In this document: positions 45,537 to 58,499 of the stretch, one piece after another
Numbering within the stretch: position 1 is the stretch's first letter
How the letters are laid out: each line of letters opens with the position of its first letter
Origin: Diphasiastrum complanatum
Lineage: Eukaryota > Streptophyta > Lycopodiopsida > Lycopodiales > Lycopodiaceae
DNA: 64,000 nucleotides
Assembly: GCA_029204225.1 (NCBI GenBank)
Contig: CM055109.1
Location: 44,145,054 to 44,209,053, forward strand
Direction of reading: 5' to 3'
Made by a program: the position numbers and the translations under genes
Notes under the pieces: model-generated
What the model saw: the letters and a program-made list of their open reading frames with translations, nothing else
Told to the model about the DNA's origin: nothing
Database searches by the model: none

Positions 45537-46720
45537 TGTTGGAAATTAAGCCCACAGTTGTCCCCTTGGTGAATGACTAATTTATATTTCATGATTCTTC
45601 CTGCATGTTTATTGATCATTGAGCTAGGGTCAGGTGAAACTAACTTTGGTTCTACGTCTGCTCATCTGATACCTGCAGGAATTACAAACTTAGATAGCCA
45701 ATTTATTTAAAGAACGTCTACAACGGACTTCCAAATGATCTCCAGCACAGGGTAATCAATCCTGTCATAATTTCAAGTTCAGATGTTAAGTTCAATTACT
45801 TGAAGTCATTGAAGACTTGGCCATCTTCATGGACTTCCACGAAATTAGCATTTAGAACAAGTCTGCAAAAATACATTACTTTCTCGACAATCTGCAAAAA
45901 TACTCTAAGTGTCACGACAATCTGCAGAAATGAACTATGTTTTCAACAGCTTCAGCTTTTTCGCATTTCTCCGAAATGCGACACTTGCATAGTTCAAAAG
46001 TTTAACTTGTGCAGTTCAAAAGTTTAACAATTTTAACACTTTCGGCCTTTTCGCATTTTTTCGAAAAATGCGAAGAGAGAGAAAATTCCCAATGGTCATC
46101 TATTTTTATGACTTAAATTGTTTTAAAGACATCTTTGCCTTTTTGAGTGCACCTTCGTCTTTTTAAGGGCACCTTCGGTTTTTTCGCAAAATCCCGAAGA
46201 GAGAGAAAATGCTGAAGGTCGTCTATTTTGAACGAGGGATGTTCCCAGCCACTTCCCAGAATTTGCGAAGTGAAGAAAACCACTTTTCCTGAGATGCCAA
46301 GTGAGAGAATTTGCGATATCCTCGTCCACGTCAACATTCCCTACGGGTTGACAGTATACACTACGTACATTGTCACAAAAACCATATACTTCCAAGAACA
46401 ACGACTTACCTAATTAGGTGACAAACATTTAATGTAGTTAATACATGGATGCAATCTATAAATAGATCATCCCAACACAGATTACATGAGACGCTTCGTC
46501 CATGAGACATATGATTTTGAGCCTCCTAGTTACGCCGTCATTCTTGATTGTAACTGTCATTGTTGTGCTTCAGTGTAATATAGTAGCAATATGCTTTTCT
46601 ATCCGTGTATAACGTTCGATGAATGCTTATTGTGATTTAAATGCACTCTATCGCTGAATGATCGCGCTTGTTTACTCACTCTGATTAGAACACTGACTTC
46701 TCAGTTTCTGATCAGACGAT
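45537..46720 (+). repeat. Copia family B 3' LTR
   Basis: Begins TGTTGGAAATT after the polypurine tract. It contains repeated TTCGCA/TGCGAA hairpins, then TATAAATAG at about 46456-46464, a clear TATA box, with the transcribed R/U5 part beyond. The right boundary could not be fixed because the 5' LTR lacks this portion and no matching 5-bp flank was found; about 46700-46800 is the plausible range. Confidence 0.75.
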
Positions 46721-47426
46721 GGCTGTCTTTGACACCTGAGGAACTCGCGAGATCATACTGCTCTTTCCATCTATTTAGAACCAAACTTCACGTTAATCCA
46801 TTTTTCAGTAATACCACACACAAACCATTCCTAATATCTTTGGTGGACTGTACTCTCGTTTTTGTGAGTATGAATTAATTTTCAAGATCCTATTGGGCAA
46901 TTAGAACACTTAAAGCTGTGATTAGATTTAGCATAAGCTTTCATTCATAAGTCAAATGCAACTAAGGCAAGTTCACAAACAAGTGGTAGCATTATGAACT
47001 TTTCTTGAAGCCAGGTTACCAAGCACAATTCCTTCGTCATTGTCTTGTATCAAAATTTATATAAAACCACTAACTACTTGACACAAAAGCACTATATAGT
47101 TACATGTATAACCATTTGGTGTTCATGTGTTGAGCAACCATTATTTTGAATCAAGGAGTGGAGAATGATCTCTTCATCGTGAAGTAAGAAAAAGCTCAAA
47201 ATGTAACTACGTTATGGGATCAACTCTAATTTGCTAGTTCCACCCAAAATTAGGCTTGCTCTTCTGAGCTTGTGGGGATTTTACGTAAAATTAGCTCAAC
47301 CAAAGTGGTTCCACATTATGTAGTAGCACTTTTAAATTATATTGCGTGTAAAGGGGACTTGGCTACTATGTGTAGCTAGTTACTAGGGTCCAAATGACTC
47401 TCTCTAAAAGAGTGGGAACCACGAGT

Positions 47427-47429
<3 letters not shown>

Positions 47430-47458
<29 letters not shown>
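47430..47458. repeat. (TC)n microsatellite
   Basis: About 29 bases of perfect CT dinucleotide. Confidence 0.9.
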
Positions 47459-47460
<2 letters not shown>

Positions 47461-48761
47461 TGAGTGGGGCCCATCTATGCCACCACTCTTTATCTCCCTA
47501 AAAATTTGGCAACTCCATATGACTAGTCTCTTTATTTCCTTTCTTTTTCCAAGTGTGGGGACCACCACTCTTTATTTTTCCCTCTGCAAGTGGAGACCAC
47601 CTCTTTTTTATGGTATGTTTTATAAGTTAGAAAAGTTTATGAAACTTTTTTTAGAGCCCTTCAACATTTTTATGACCTCAACCATAATAGCTATTGCCCA
47701 CAAATCAATGCACCTATAAACACAAGGGCACATTTCAAAGGAATCCTTTACATATAATGAAAATGTCAGTTTTGTCTCGAACCTATAATACATCTTGCTT
47801 TTTAATCCAAACTTGTGTAGTGATATGTGTGCTTATATGGTTGAATATTAACCTTTGGAAATAGGACCTCTTTCATATTCCACATTGACAACCCTAGCTC
47901 ATTTCAGTATATATAGTAGCAATTTTAAGTATTTCCTTTTTTGAGCTACAAGAAGGCATAACCTTCCTTATACTGATATCAGAGGTTATGCATGTAACTT
48001 CCACATGTTGAGTGGAGCAGATCATGTCTGCCATTTTGGATAACATCACTCATCTTTTACATAAGTCAATGAATTTTTCACCTTTCCATTGAACCATCCT
48101 GCCATAAAAAATGGTGAGAGGCTTATCGCTCAGCCTAATGGCCTCACCATTTTTTGTGAAGATCCTAATGCTTGGCCTACTGGCCTTACCATCTTTCATC
48201 AAGCGCCATAATGGCATCCCCATCTTTCATGGTAGGATTTCCTAAAGTTAAGGTCATCATAAAATCCATTCCGCCGTATGTAAAGCATTGATGGAAAATT
48301 TGTCATGTAGTTTAAGGAACACTTAAATGACAAAATTGTGCTCGTCTAAAAATAGACACCATTCAATGAACTGGGTAAGGATCAATTACTTTAAATAAAA
48401 AGTGACTAAAGTATCTTACACATTTTATAAGGTGTGCTTATTATAGATAGTAAGCATGCAATTCTCAAAATTACTAAAAATAGTACAAAATATCTTGTTG
48501 ACTTTCCATTTGTGCTTTACGTCGGGGACACTCTCAAGCTTTTCCCAATGTGAGGGCACCCTCAGGCCTCGAGACTCTTGTATTGGGGTAGGGCCCTCGG
48601 CGGACAGTGTTGCCCTTGAGCCCCTCACATCGGGGAAGGGCCTCGAATGGGGGTTTCCCCTATACATAACTATTGTTCGTCACCAGATTTTTAGGCAACT
48701 TTGAGCCCTATATTATTTTGCATAATATAGGCTCGAAGTCAACGTTTTCTCAAAATGTTGC

Positions 48762-48861
<100 letters not shown>

Positions 48862-50687
48862 CTATGGCTGGTTCAGAGGGAGATAGACATGGTCAGAGAG
48901 ACGAACCATCAGTTATGTGCGGTAATGGTCGATTGGTCGGACCATTACCACAAATAATCCGGTCCCTAGGCAGCACGTGGCCTCCGCCACTCGCTGCTCA
49001 GGTCCCAAATTATTTATGGTAATGGCCATTACCTACTACATAACAACCTAGAGGTTTTTTTTTTTGTAGTTGGAGAAATTCTTATATGGCATAATAGTAT
49101 GCCTGAAATTATTACTTAAAAATAGATGTCATCATAAATATCTTAGAATTTTGAGATTCATTACTATTTTTAGAAAGTAGAATAGGGGTGAAGGGCATGT
49201 CTTTGTTTTGAAGGATTTTTCTCATTAACCACCTTTAGATTGAAAAAGTCTAAAAAAATGCATTTCAATGAAGAAAAAACGACTGTGAAGGGCTTGGAAG
49301 CCTTCAAAACCCATGTGTGGTGAAGAGGTGCTTAATGTACTAGTTACTATTTTAAAAAAGTCAACAGGTGCTCATCATTTTCAAAAGATCAAACATACCA
49401 TAAATAAAAACTTAAAGAAAAACCTTTGATGGTTGTTATGCTGGGGAAGGCCTCCGCTCCAAGGAGGCCCCCTTGGACTACTTCCCATTGCGGAAGGACA
49501 GAGCCTTCCCAAATACCTAATGCCAAGTGTGTCGGCCTCGGGCTCTCCCCTCACACCGAGGAGGGCTCAAGGGCCTTCATGAACACCTAGCGCCAAGTGC
49601 TCAAATTTCTTTTCTCCTTTAAGAGCAAAACTTGCCTCTTGATAAAAACATTCGAACTTTAGTTTGGATCTTCTAAAGGAAGCCCCAAGCTTACAAAAGA
49701 AAGTTTTTTTTTCTACTTGAGAGACCTTATTATTGCCGCCCCCCCCCCCCCCCCCCCCCCAAATCAAAAGATATGCACACACTTCAGGGTCCAGGCTTGG
49801 AATTTTTTAAGGACACGTTTCTATCGCAATCAAGGCTTGATTGCTTAAGATCCTTCTCCCACCCTTCAAGCTCAACCGAAACTCCCTAGTGGAAACAATC
49901 TAAAAAATTGGACCCTTCATCCATTATTGCTCTAACGTTTCTACGTGAAAACGGTACACTTTACAACGTTCCCGTCGCAATAAAAGCCGGACTGAGTTAA
50001 GTTCGAAGGGTGCCTTTCTAAGTGAAGGGCTTACTTTTGATCCAAACGATAGGTTTCAGCTTTTTTCGCCTTCCTTTGAAAGGCCTGCAAACTCCCAACC
50101 TGGCAATCTGGCATCGCGCTCGGAAATCGGGAAGCTATCCCCATTGCCCATGGCTCGTCTGACGAGCGAGGGAGTGAGTGGCTGTCTTTGGCTTCAACTG
50201 CAGATCATCGATATTTGTAAGTTTGGAGTAGACTCATTTCGTGACTCTGTTGCTGTGGCTTCAAAGATCCGAGAACACTTGAAACTTAAAGGCGCCCTCG
50301 ATAAAGCAAATCATATCTCCATCCAAACTGTCGGAAGCGCAACTTATCATATCCGAAGTTAAGATCAAATCACTTGAATCTAGGCTTCTCGGATTACAGA
50401 GCTCCTGCAAGTGTTTCTGTGAAAGTTAAGAAGCATTTTCTTGCCAATTAGATATACGGGATATATTAGAAATCCAGCTTTTGAGATCTGCGTTTGGATT
50501 GTAACATTCGATGCTGGTTAGTAGTGCTGATTTGGTTGGGAAGGTATACTGGAGATTTTGGGAAGGTCTGTGATCTCACATTATGACAGTGACAGTGCAG
50601 AAAAGCGAGAATTATCTAATTCAGTTTGAGGACTGATTCAAGGGGTGTAGAGCTTTATCTGCAACAGGGGAAGAAAAGCTTTGATAC

Positions 50688-50869
50688 ATGGGACGCGGTA
50701 AGATAGAAATCAAGAGGATAGAGAATGCAACATGTCGGCAGGTGACCTTTTCGAAACGAAGGAACGGGCTGTTAAAGAAAGCTCATGAGCTGTCAGTACT
50801 CTGTGATGCGCAAGTTGCAGTGATAATATTTTCGAGCACAGGGAAGCTTTTCGATTTTCCGAGCTCAAG
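50688..50869 (+). CDS. MIKC-type MADS-box gene, exon 1 (MADS domain)
   Basis: From ATG at 50688 the frame encodes a complete 60-residue MADS domain: [20 protein letters not shown], then [20 protein letters not shown], then [24 protein letters not shown] proteins dimerise and bind CArG-box DNA in the nucleus; MIKC types control flowering, organ identity and development. The exon ends at 50869 with AG|GTTCGT, phase 2, length 182 bases, the usual size of MIKC exon 1. No intact K-box exon is found downstream, so intron 1 either extends for several kb or the gene is truncated. The domain has no stop or frameshift. The sequence is closest by eye to the AGL15/AGL18-like or related [13 protein letters not shown] clades; Gln42 (usually Glu) is unusual. 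Confidence 0.88.
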
Positions 50870-53539
50870 GTTCGTTTGTTTCACTGGTTTGGAAAATTTT
50901 CTTTAGTACGAAGCGTTATTTTAACAGCTCCATCTGGCGTGCTCTTTTTCTTGTCTGGGGTGATTGTGTATGCTAAATAGAAATCACTTTCACCGCTAAG
51001 AACGTTAGCTTATACTCTTATTGATATACCTGCTGATTCCGTAAACTGGAGATCCCTCAAATGTTCGTTGTAAATTTTTTTTCCAATGATGACAGTGTAG
51101 ATCGGGGATATATAATAACTGGTGCAGCTTCTATATTCATTGTAGCTCTGAGGGAAATCTAGCATCTGGTTTGAAAGGAAGTTTTCTGATGGGTCGAACA
51201 AATCATAGCATCCTGTACAGGTCCATCCCTTTTATGAAAACTAGTAAAACCTTCCTACCAAGTATTTTTAAAGAAAATTCCTGTGGTTGTTCAAGCAGAA
51301 CGTGGTTCCCCACCACTGGTTTAATGAGAAAAGCGAGTTCAAATATGAGCTTTGAATCACTCGAGCATTAGAAATATTTCAGACAATATTCTCGTCCAAA
51401 GATCTGAACATTATACCTACGCCATGTTTCTCATGATCTTGTGGATCTCCGTACTTGCAACACAAAAAGGAGTGCGATTTTTCAAAGATTTGTTAGCACA
51501 CTAAGGCACCCGTAATATCTATAATAAGCATCTGTGTTGAAGTTATTCTGTCTATAGTTGACGAGTATGTCGGTAGAGGGGTGTAGCGAGAAACAATAAA
51601 GAGCAGATGTTTGTTGCGGTGTACCGTGTGATGGTGCTACTGTCGAAATGCGCTGAATGCAAAGGTGGTTGTTGTGTCAGGCTGCCACGTTAGGAATGAA
51701 ATGACGATTATAGCAAGTCAGAAAATAAACTTGGTGTGGATGATGTCAAGCAAGTTGGCACCTAGAGCACACTTACTCCTAAACATATTATGGAGATTAG
51801 TTGTGGCGCTCTTGTTGAGCTATGCCCTGGCAAGATGAGAGGACAAGTCATTATTTCCATAACATGAAGAATAGTACAAATTATAAATCTTAATATGTGG
51901 TCTCAAGAACTGTTTAGAAGTTATAGCTGGATAGATCAAGTGATTATGAGGAGAGAAATGTCCATCTAAGGAGAGACCAAAAGGGCATTAAAGTTACAAT
52001 CAATGAGATTTCTAGGAGAAACTCAATGATGATTTTCAGTCCCCAAACAAGATCTTGTTGTCCAATCATGTAAGGTTTGAGTGATGCAAATGAAATGTTT
52101 GTTATTTTTGATATATCGTCATTGAAAGGAGTGAATTGCATTCATAACATGTGACATCGTCGTGTTGAATGGAATTCCATTCTCCAGGTAGTGGCACCTC
52201 GCATTATTCAGCATGGCATGCTTGTGGCATTTTGGTTAGCTGGAGTTGCAATTCATGTATATAGGTCATTTTTTCTAGGTTTGTCTTTTTTGAAAAGTTT
52301 TCCTTGATATGCGATCCTTTCCTTGATGGGAAACACTCCAATATTGTGCATCTATGGTTTGAACTTTGAACATATTTACACTTGTAGTGCTCTAATAATA
52401 ATATTGTGTTTTATAACGTTGCATCACCAACACAATTTAATTTGTGTACAATTATTTGAAGTTTAAAATTATTCTGAGAGTAGTTTTTGATAACAACATA
52501 GTGTTGTTCACATTTGAAAGCTTTGAGATGACTATTGACTGGAAAGTCTTTGTTGAGATGATTTTCAAGTTCATTTGTTTTGTTTAATAGTTTGTTATGT
52601 GATATTTTAGAGAAATTAGCGCAACTAGGTTATTGCAAGGTGGTTTTATGGATACAAGTTGTGGAGTTTTTACCTTTGGTAATTTTTGTAGTGGTGCATA
52701 TCACGTGTTTAGTATTGCATTGAATTTGTAACATGCTCTTTTATGACTCATCTAGGCTATTTCTTTTGGTCTTTCCTTGGATAGGCAATATTGTGCAATC
52801 AAAGCAATCATAACATAAAGTTTATCGAATTTGGGGCTCTCTAAACCTAGATATCTTGATGAGTTGTACTTTTCACACTTTCAAGGTGAAGTCGTACACT
52901 ATATAAAAGTTGTAATCTTGCCCCTCATAGGCATTCTTTTGGGATCCATAAAACAAATATGTGGACGAAGCTTGTGAGATTCCTTAGTTTTTAAAATAAA
53001 CTACATGAAGGGAGGACTCTAAATTCGAGTTTTAGATAGAATCATAGAACTTACTACCTATACAACTGTAGTTACTGTATCATTTTGGCTGAATTCTACT
53101 ACAAATAGGTTACGACTCTATTAACTACATCATTTTAATTTTTTTAAAGGATGTTGCCATTCAATATATATCTCCTAAAAAAGAAAACTTTGGTATTTTG
53201 ATTGCTTTGGAGATCCTTTCAGGTTCCACCACCTACATACTACCTCGCCGCTTTTTTTTACCAAGTAGAAGTGTACAATTTTCCAAAAACATGCAACTTA
53301 ATGTTCATGACAATTATCTTCTTTTATTCATGATTTAAATCATATTTTTATGACCTCTAAATGACCCACATTAACAAGGCATTAATTACTTACGTGAGCT
53401 AGTTTTCAAAGTGTATTTGTGTAGCGTTGGTGAAGGAAAGTAGAGATGGTCTTGTTCTTACCTCATGGGAGGCATTTTACACAACTTGGGGCTCTGATAA
53501 AAATAACATGGGTAGTAGCAGACATAGCGAACAGCCAAT
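50870..53539 (+). other. Probable start of MADS intron 1; no exon found
   Basis: Begins GTTCGT, a standard donor. No further MADS-gene exon (I-region or K-box) could be recognised by eye in this interval. The sequence is AT-rich without obvious transposon coding. Long first introns are common in MIKC genes, so this fits an intron but does not prove one. Confidence 0.4.
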
Positions 53540-54959
53540 TTGTTGGTGCAACAATATGCCAGTAGATATCAAGAGACATTGCTCAAATTTGTAAAGAGAT
53601 CTACTTATAGGTGTTTCACTTTAGGGAAAAAAAACCCTAAACCGATTCGTCGGTTCGAACTTGGAGAAGCCGATTCTTTCTCAATGAAACTCGATCCAAA
53701 CATAGTTCAAAAAGGCGATTCGAAAGGTACCATAAAACTTTGGTATTAGTGGGCTACTGCCCAAAGGGTGTCAATACGTTGTTTTTGCAAGACCAAAAGC
53801 AACCTACAAGAAAAAAGTTCTTTGGATGCTTGGGGCAACATCAGTGGAAATAATGTCCATGATACCAGATTCGCATCATGTACAAAGTTCAAGTGGACTA
53901 GATGGAAGAAATAATGCATGTAGAGGAGTTACAACACAATAATAGTAAGGGTGTTCCATGTTCGATTTATGTTTAAGTGGTCAGGAAGGTGGACATGACA
54001 CCTCCAACTATACTATCGTGATTGACACAACATGGCTATCAATTTCTAGCATGTCTGTTATAATTATACATGGACAATTATGTGGTGAAGGTATGATTCT
54101 ATTAGACAACAGTGGGTCCTCATATAATGTTGAGGTCAACTTTTGTGACAAGCTAAATGTGGACACACAACCATCCTAGTATCTGGACATACTCTAGGTT
54201 ACAGATGTCTAGGATACAAGGTTCGTGTGGTAGATGCATGCTCTTGGATATTAAACAAATGTCATTTCAAGTTATTGAACATGACCTACTAGTTGAGATG
54301 TAAAAGGCTCAATAGTAGAATTTTCAATGTAATAATAGGGAGCTATGCCACTCATGAGAAGCTCTAGTTTGTGAAGAGACATGGAAAGATTCTAATCTCA
54401 CCTTTTGTGGAGTTGTTTAGCCTCGGTGCTGTTCATCTTGGTGTGGATAGGATCTTTGAGTTTATTCTATGTTACTTATGGTGGCCTAAGCTTAAAAGGG
54501 ATGTTTACCATCACGAAACCCATGGTTTTAACTGTCAAGGAAATAAAGTTGAAAGGATCAAAATTTACGGATTGTTTCACCTATTACATATACCATAAAG
54601 GAGATCAAAAAGTATTTTGATGGACTTTATTAGACATGTGCCATGTACACAATAGCAACATAATGTTGTCTTGTTTTGGCTGCAAAAATCACAAAAATGG
54701 CTTATAATATTATAGAATAGTAGATGCACCTACTATTGTTGATTTGTTTATTTTTTCTTGTATTTTATATCGTGGGTTACCTTTACCTATAGTGTTTGAT
54801 AGGAATTTGTACTTTCCTTGTGGCTTTTGGACTTCTGTCTTTGATAGGCTATAGATGTGGTTTAGAATGAGTAGTGCAAATCATCCAAAAATGAATTGAC
54901 AAATTGAGAGAACCAATTTGTAGAAGACATACTTATTGTTTACGTGATTGTTTAGAGAA

Positions 54960-54960
<1 letters not shown>
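53540..54960 (+). pseudogene. Heavily decayed gypsy gag-protease-integrase relic
   Basis: Shreds in gypsy order on the plus strand: QYASRYQETLLKF (Gag, about 53552), FFGCLGQHQWK (knuckle, about 53820) with MEEIMHVEEL-like text as in the gag copies at 29-32 kb, LLDNSGSSYNVEV (protease, about 54098), VHLGVDRIFEFILCYLWWPKLKRDVYH (integrase zinc-binding, about 54429-54515) and VFDRNLYFPCGFWTSVFDRL with MSSANHP (integrase core, about 54794-54885). RT is missing. Stops are frequent. An unrelated A-rich stretch (about 53615-53750) interrupts the gag part. It is a distant relative of the 29-42 kb gypsy element. Confidence 0.7.

Positions 54961-54993
<33 letters not shown>
54961..54993. repeat. (CA)n microsatellite
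   Basis: About 33 bases of CA directly after the gypsy relic. Confidence 0.95.
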
Positions 54994-54997
<4 letters not shown>

Positions 54998-56199
54998 GGA
55001 GCTTTTCATATATATGTAACTTCTAATGGCAATCTTTTAGAAAATTCACACATCAGGGGCTGTAGGAGTTATGGAACTGAAGGAGCCAACAATTAGTAAC
55101 TACCAATTTTTCGAGCTATGCTCCAAACTTCACGTAGTTTTTTTCTTGGAAATCTTACCCGAAATTCAAACAACCATAACCTCTATATGGACTGACGGGA
55201 CTTGTAGCCACTCATCATTAATAGGTTCTTTGTGTAGGGGGGAGTTTTAACTTTATCTTTTCTTTCTACAGCTCTGAATCCCCTCAATTTGGGATCTCCA
55301 AGTTTAAGTATTGAAATTTTCTCACCCTATTCCCTTGTTCCTTTTCATTGATAGGTGAGTAATTTGAGAATTATACTTCCACTTTTTAGAGAAGAAAGCT
55401 TTTCCTATATAACATCGATGTTACCTAGTATGAGCTTTCTCTCAAACTTTTGTCAAAGTTGACTTGATTAATCCCCTATACTTAGAAAAATTGGAATACT
55501 TGAGCAAATTATGCTACACCCAATTATGAACCAAATCACAAATTTTATTCTCAATGAAGCATAAATCGACCATACATGAAGCAATGTAACAAGCTTCATG
55601 AAGAATGCCAAATAACAACACATTTAATCAATAGCTAAAGCCTTACAAGCATTAGCAAAGGCAAGAGTTTTCCCACAAAGAGCCCAACAGATACTATCGC
55701 ATAAGCTGACAAATGAATGTACATAAGACCGATTAATAGTTCCTTGAGGAACTTCAAAACCGAGATTTAAATAATCAAGGGAGGCAGAAATTTGGAGGGA
55801 AACTACTGCGCCCTCCTAAAGTACGCCCACTCTAGGTCATTCATTTATTAGAAGTGGCCAATCCTAAATATAAATGTGTAAAGAAAGTTTTTTAGTCCTA
55901 CACATGAATAAAAAGGGCTTGTGGTTAAAAAATGAATAAAAGAGCTATATATGTGTTATAAAAGCAAGGCGAGGTGAGTCCCAATCTGGGTATGGAGAAA
56001 AAACATCATCAAGGAAGAACATTCGCATGAACAATAGCATCAACATAAAGCGTAATAGTAACAAGAGCATCATGGGACCGAATAATGGCAACAAGAGCAC
56101 AAACCTGATTAATAAGCAACATTCATCATAGAAAACATTCAATTAGCAACGGGCCTACCATCCCACTTAACAAGATACTAAACTTGATGCCAACATCGG
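54994..56199. other. No confident gene; weak minus-strand coding-like stretches
   Basis: On the minus strand, 55817-55630 is open and reads smoothly (ISASLDYLNLGFEVPQGTI...), preceded by an acceptor-like TTTAG. A stretch near 56100-56010 (QVCALVAIIRSHDALVTITL) is preceded by AATCAG. Neither matches a family I know. They could be decayed Pol or ordinary chance frames. Confidence 0.25.
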
Positions 56200-56560
56200 C
56201 TAAAGTGAAGTTAAGCTATTAAATAGCTATTGGGCAAGAAGAAAAGATTAAGGCTGAGATTTACAAAATCACCCTGGTGGAACTCCACACTTTCATGATG
56301 GTATCTATTATAAATGCGTACTAGCCAAAGCAATAATATCACGTGCCCCTGACAGATAAGAAGCAGTAGTAACCCATGCGTCATCAAGAGGCAAAAGTGT
56401 AACCACAAGCAAGCAAAAAAGGAGAAACATGTGCTAGAACTACAGGGATTGTTATAGCTGTATTCTGCAAGACATAGTTGCTAATCACAATCCCAACCCC
56501 AACCTATAGGAGAAACATAATGTTGCAAATAATCCTCCGAAACTACCATTATTTCTTATC
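56200..56560 (-). pseudogene. Gypsy integrase C-terminal relic
   Basis: Minus strand near 56540-56400 reads DYLQHYVSPIGWGWDCD, a stop, then LAEYSYNNPCSSSTCFSFF. This follows the gypsy integrase pattern (YLRHFV...W...LPLAEFAYN...SSTGFSPF). After a frame change, LLPLDDAWVTTASYLSGARDII continues it. Only this small part survives, with stops. It is unrelated in orientation to the plus-strand gypsy relic at 53.5 kb, so it is probably another insertion. Confidence 0.5.
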
Positions 56561-58499
56561 CAAAGTGCAATAAAAATACGATGCAAACCTTTTATCGTTG
56601 AACCATGAATGTAAGCTATATACTCAATAATCAGCACTCTCAAGGCCAATAAAAGCTCGTGAAACATGGACACACATACATGACTTTATGCATCACCTCC
56701 AACACATGTGACAGATTGTGTCAAAATAAAGGTGGAGACAACCATGCAATACTATAGACAAGTAGATGATGATATTGCAACATACATCAATACAATGGAA
56801 GGCCATCAAGGATGCTACGAGGCTCATCTCTCTATGTGTGTGTGTGTCTCCATCACATGACATTCTTGAGAGGAAGAGATTTGCAACCAAGTGCGAGAAA
56901 TCCATCATTATACATTTGGATGAGATATCACATGCAAGAATCATTGCACGTAGATCTCCCTTACACCCTAGATCACATTCTCCACCACAATACATTGGTG
57001 GGAGGGAGATCTTTTTCCCTAACTATCAACCCACATCTCGCGTCTAAAGCAGGCATACAATATGGAAACGATCATTGTAAGCAATTAGCAATCCCTTTGT
57101 TTACTCAAGCATTTGGTACCTCAATTACACTATCTGAGTAAACATTACCTTTGTATACCGTAGATAGTCCATACGTTTGACTATAGAAGATTATTAGTGA
57201 GTTAAACAATACATTTTTGTTTTTTGTGAAGTTTAGTGCATTCGATTACACTACTCATTTGTACATGTCATCACTTACATGTACACCCAAATGAAGCTAC
57301 TTCCATGCATATTATATTCTTAGATGCTGGATTATTTTACAAATTACAATAAAAATACATAACCGAAAAACAAAAAGAAAAGATGCTACAACACTTACAT
57401 TACTAGAATTATAATCAAATTTTAATAATATTTAAAATGACAAACAACAATATGAAAATCATACGGGGTGTAACATATATGACCTCAAAATTACGCTCAC
57501 TCTAGGGTGAAATTCATCTTCTCTCTCATTTTTGTGAAAATTTACTCTAGTCTCCAAGTTCTAGTGGTCTATTTTTGGCACAATTTAGGACCAAGAAGAT
57601 AACAATGTGAAACATTCAACGCATTGTACAACACCTAAAAGGTCAAATATGGATTGTATACGTCTCACTAAGACTTAAAGCTATGATCAAAATGCAATCA
57701 ACTTGGCTTTTAATGAATCGTGAGAGAACAATATGTAATGCAACAATTTGCATCTATAGTTGTTGAAGAGGTATTTCAATCTCTTTAAAGTTCTTAATCG
57801 AAACTGTGAAAGTTTTATCCAAGATACCAGACATACAAGTTGCATCGAATACATCCAAGATCAAAATGGATCCAACCAAGATTGATACACTGGACTAACA
57901 ACATGTAAAAACATAAAGTTCATATTTTTTAAGTGTACCATTAGATCATTGAGTTATGTCTACTCTTCAACAAAGAACTTCAAGAAATGAACAATAAGGA
58001 ATTGACAAACAACTCCATTTATGCCTGTTGAGGCTTGTATTAGGTCATCAAGATACATTGAATCTGGACCAAATCTAAGCCATGATATCTTCAATGTTAA
58101 AGATCAAAACCAATGATCTAGATCTCATCCAAAAGTGCGCACCCATAAGAAATGAGTCATGTGCAATGTCAAATGTTCAATATCTTCTAGATCGTAATCT
58201 AGAAACATCATCCAAATGTGGAGGAAGGGCTAAAATTTGGGCATCTCCAATAGGCCTCCAAGTTTGGCACTTGGGGTTAAGTAGAATTTTGCATATTTTA
58301 GCACATATGAACATAATTTCTCACATAAACTTGAATGCTCTTTTGAGAATATTTGACTTTAGGATTGAGGTGACATATGCTTGGGGCCTTTGCTTGACTG
58401 TAGGATTGAGGTGACGTATGCTTGGGGGCTTTACTTGACTTAGGCTTGAGGCCCATCATGGAGAAGTTGGCATTCACATTATCTTTCATATCTTTCACA
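56561..58499. other. No gene recognised
   Basis: Contains small open frames (for example 56766-57047, 93 aa; 58082-58414, 110 aa) without known motifs. A tandem duplication of about 48 bases (TAGGATTGAGGTGAC...) lies at about 58361-58440. Confidence 0.35.

Larger units (their letters stand above)
42514..46720 (+). mobile_element. Internally deleted copia element (family B) with two LTRs
   Basis: LTR-like direct repeats start TGTTGGAAATTAAGCCCACAG at 42514 and 45537. Between them are a gag knuckle remnant, the integrase C-terminal tail, RT and RNase H on the plus strand. The 5' LTR is cut at 43394, before its TATA box, and the primer site, most of gag, protease and the integrase core are missing. 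The 3' LTR is longer; its exact end is uncertain. Substitutions between the two LTRs show it is not recent. It lies 48 bases beyond the gypsy target-site repeat. Confidence 0.85.

Noticed and set aside
51371-51420. TTTCAG followed by open text as a possible MADS exon 2
   Set aside because: Joining it to the phase-2 donor gives a stop after a few codons and no I-region or K-box similarity.
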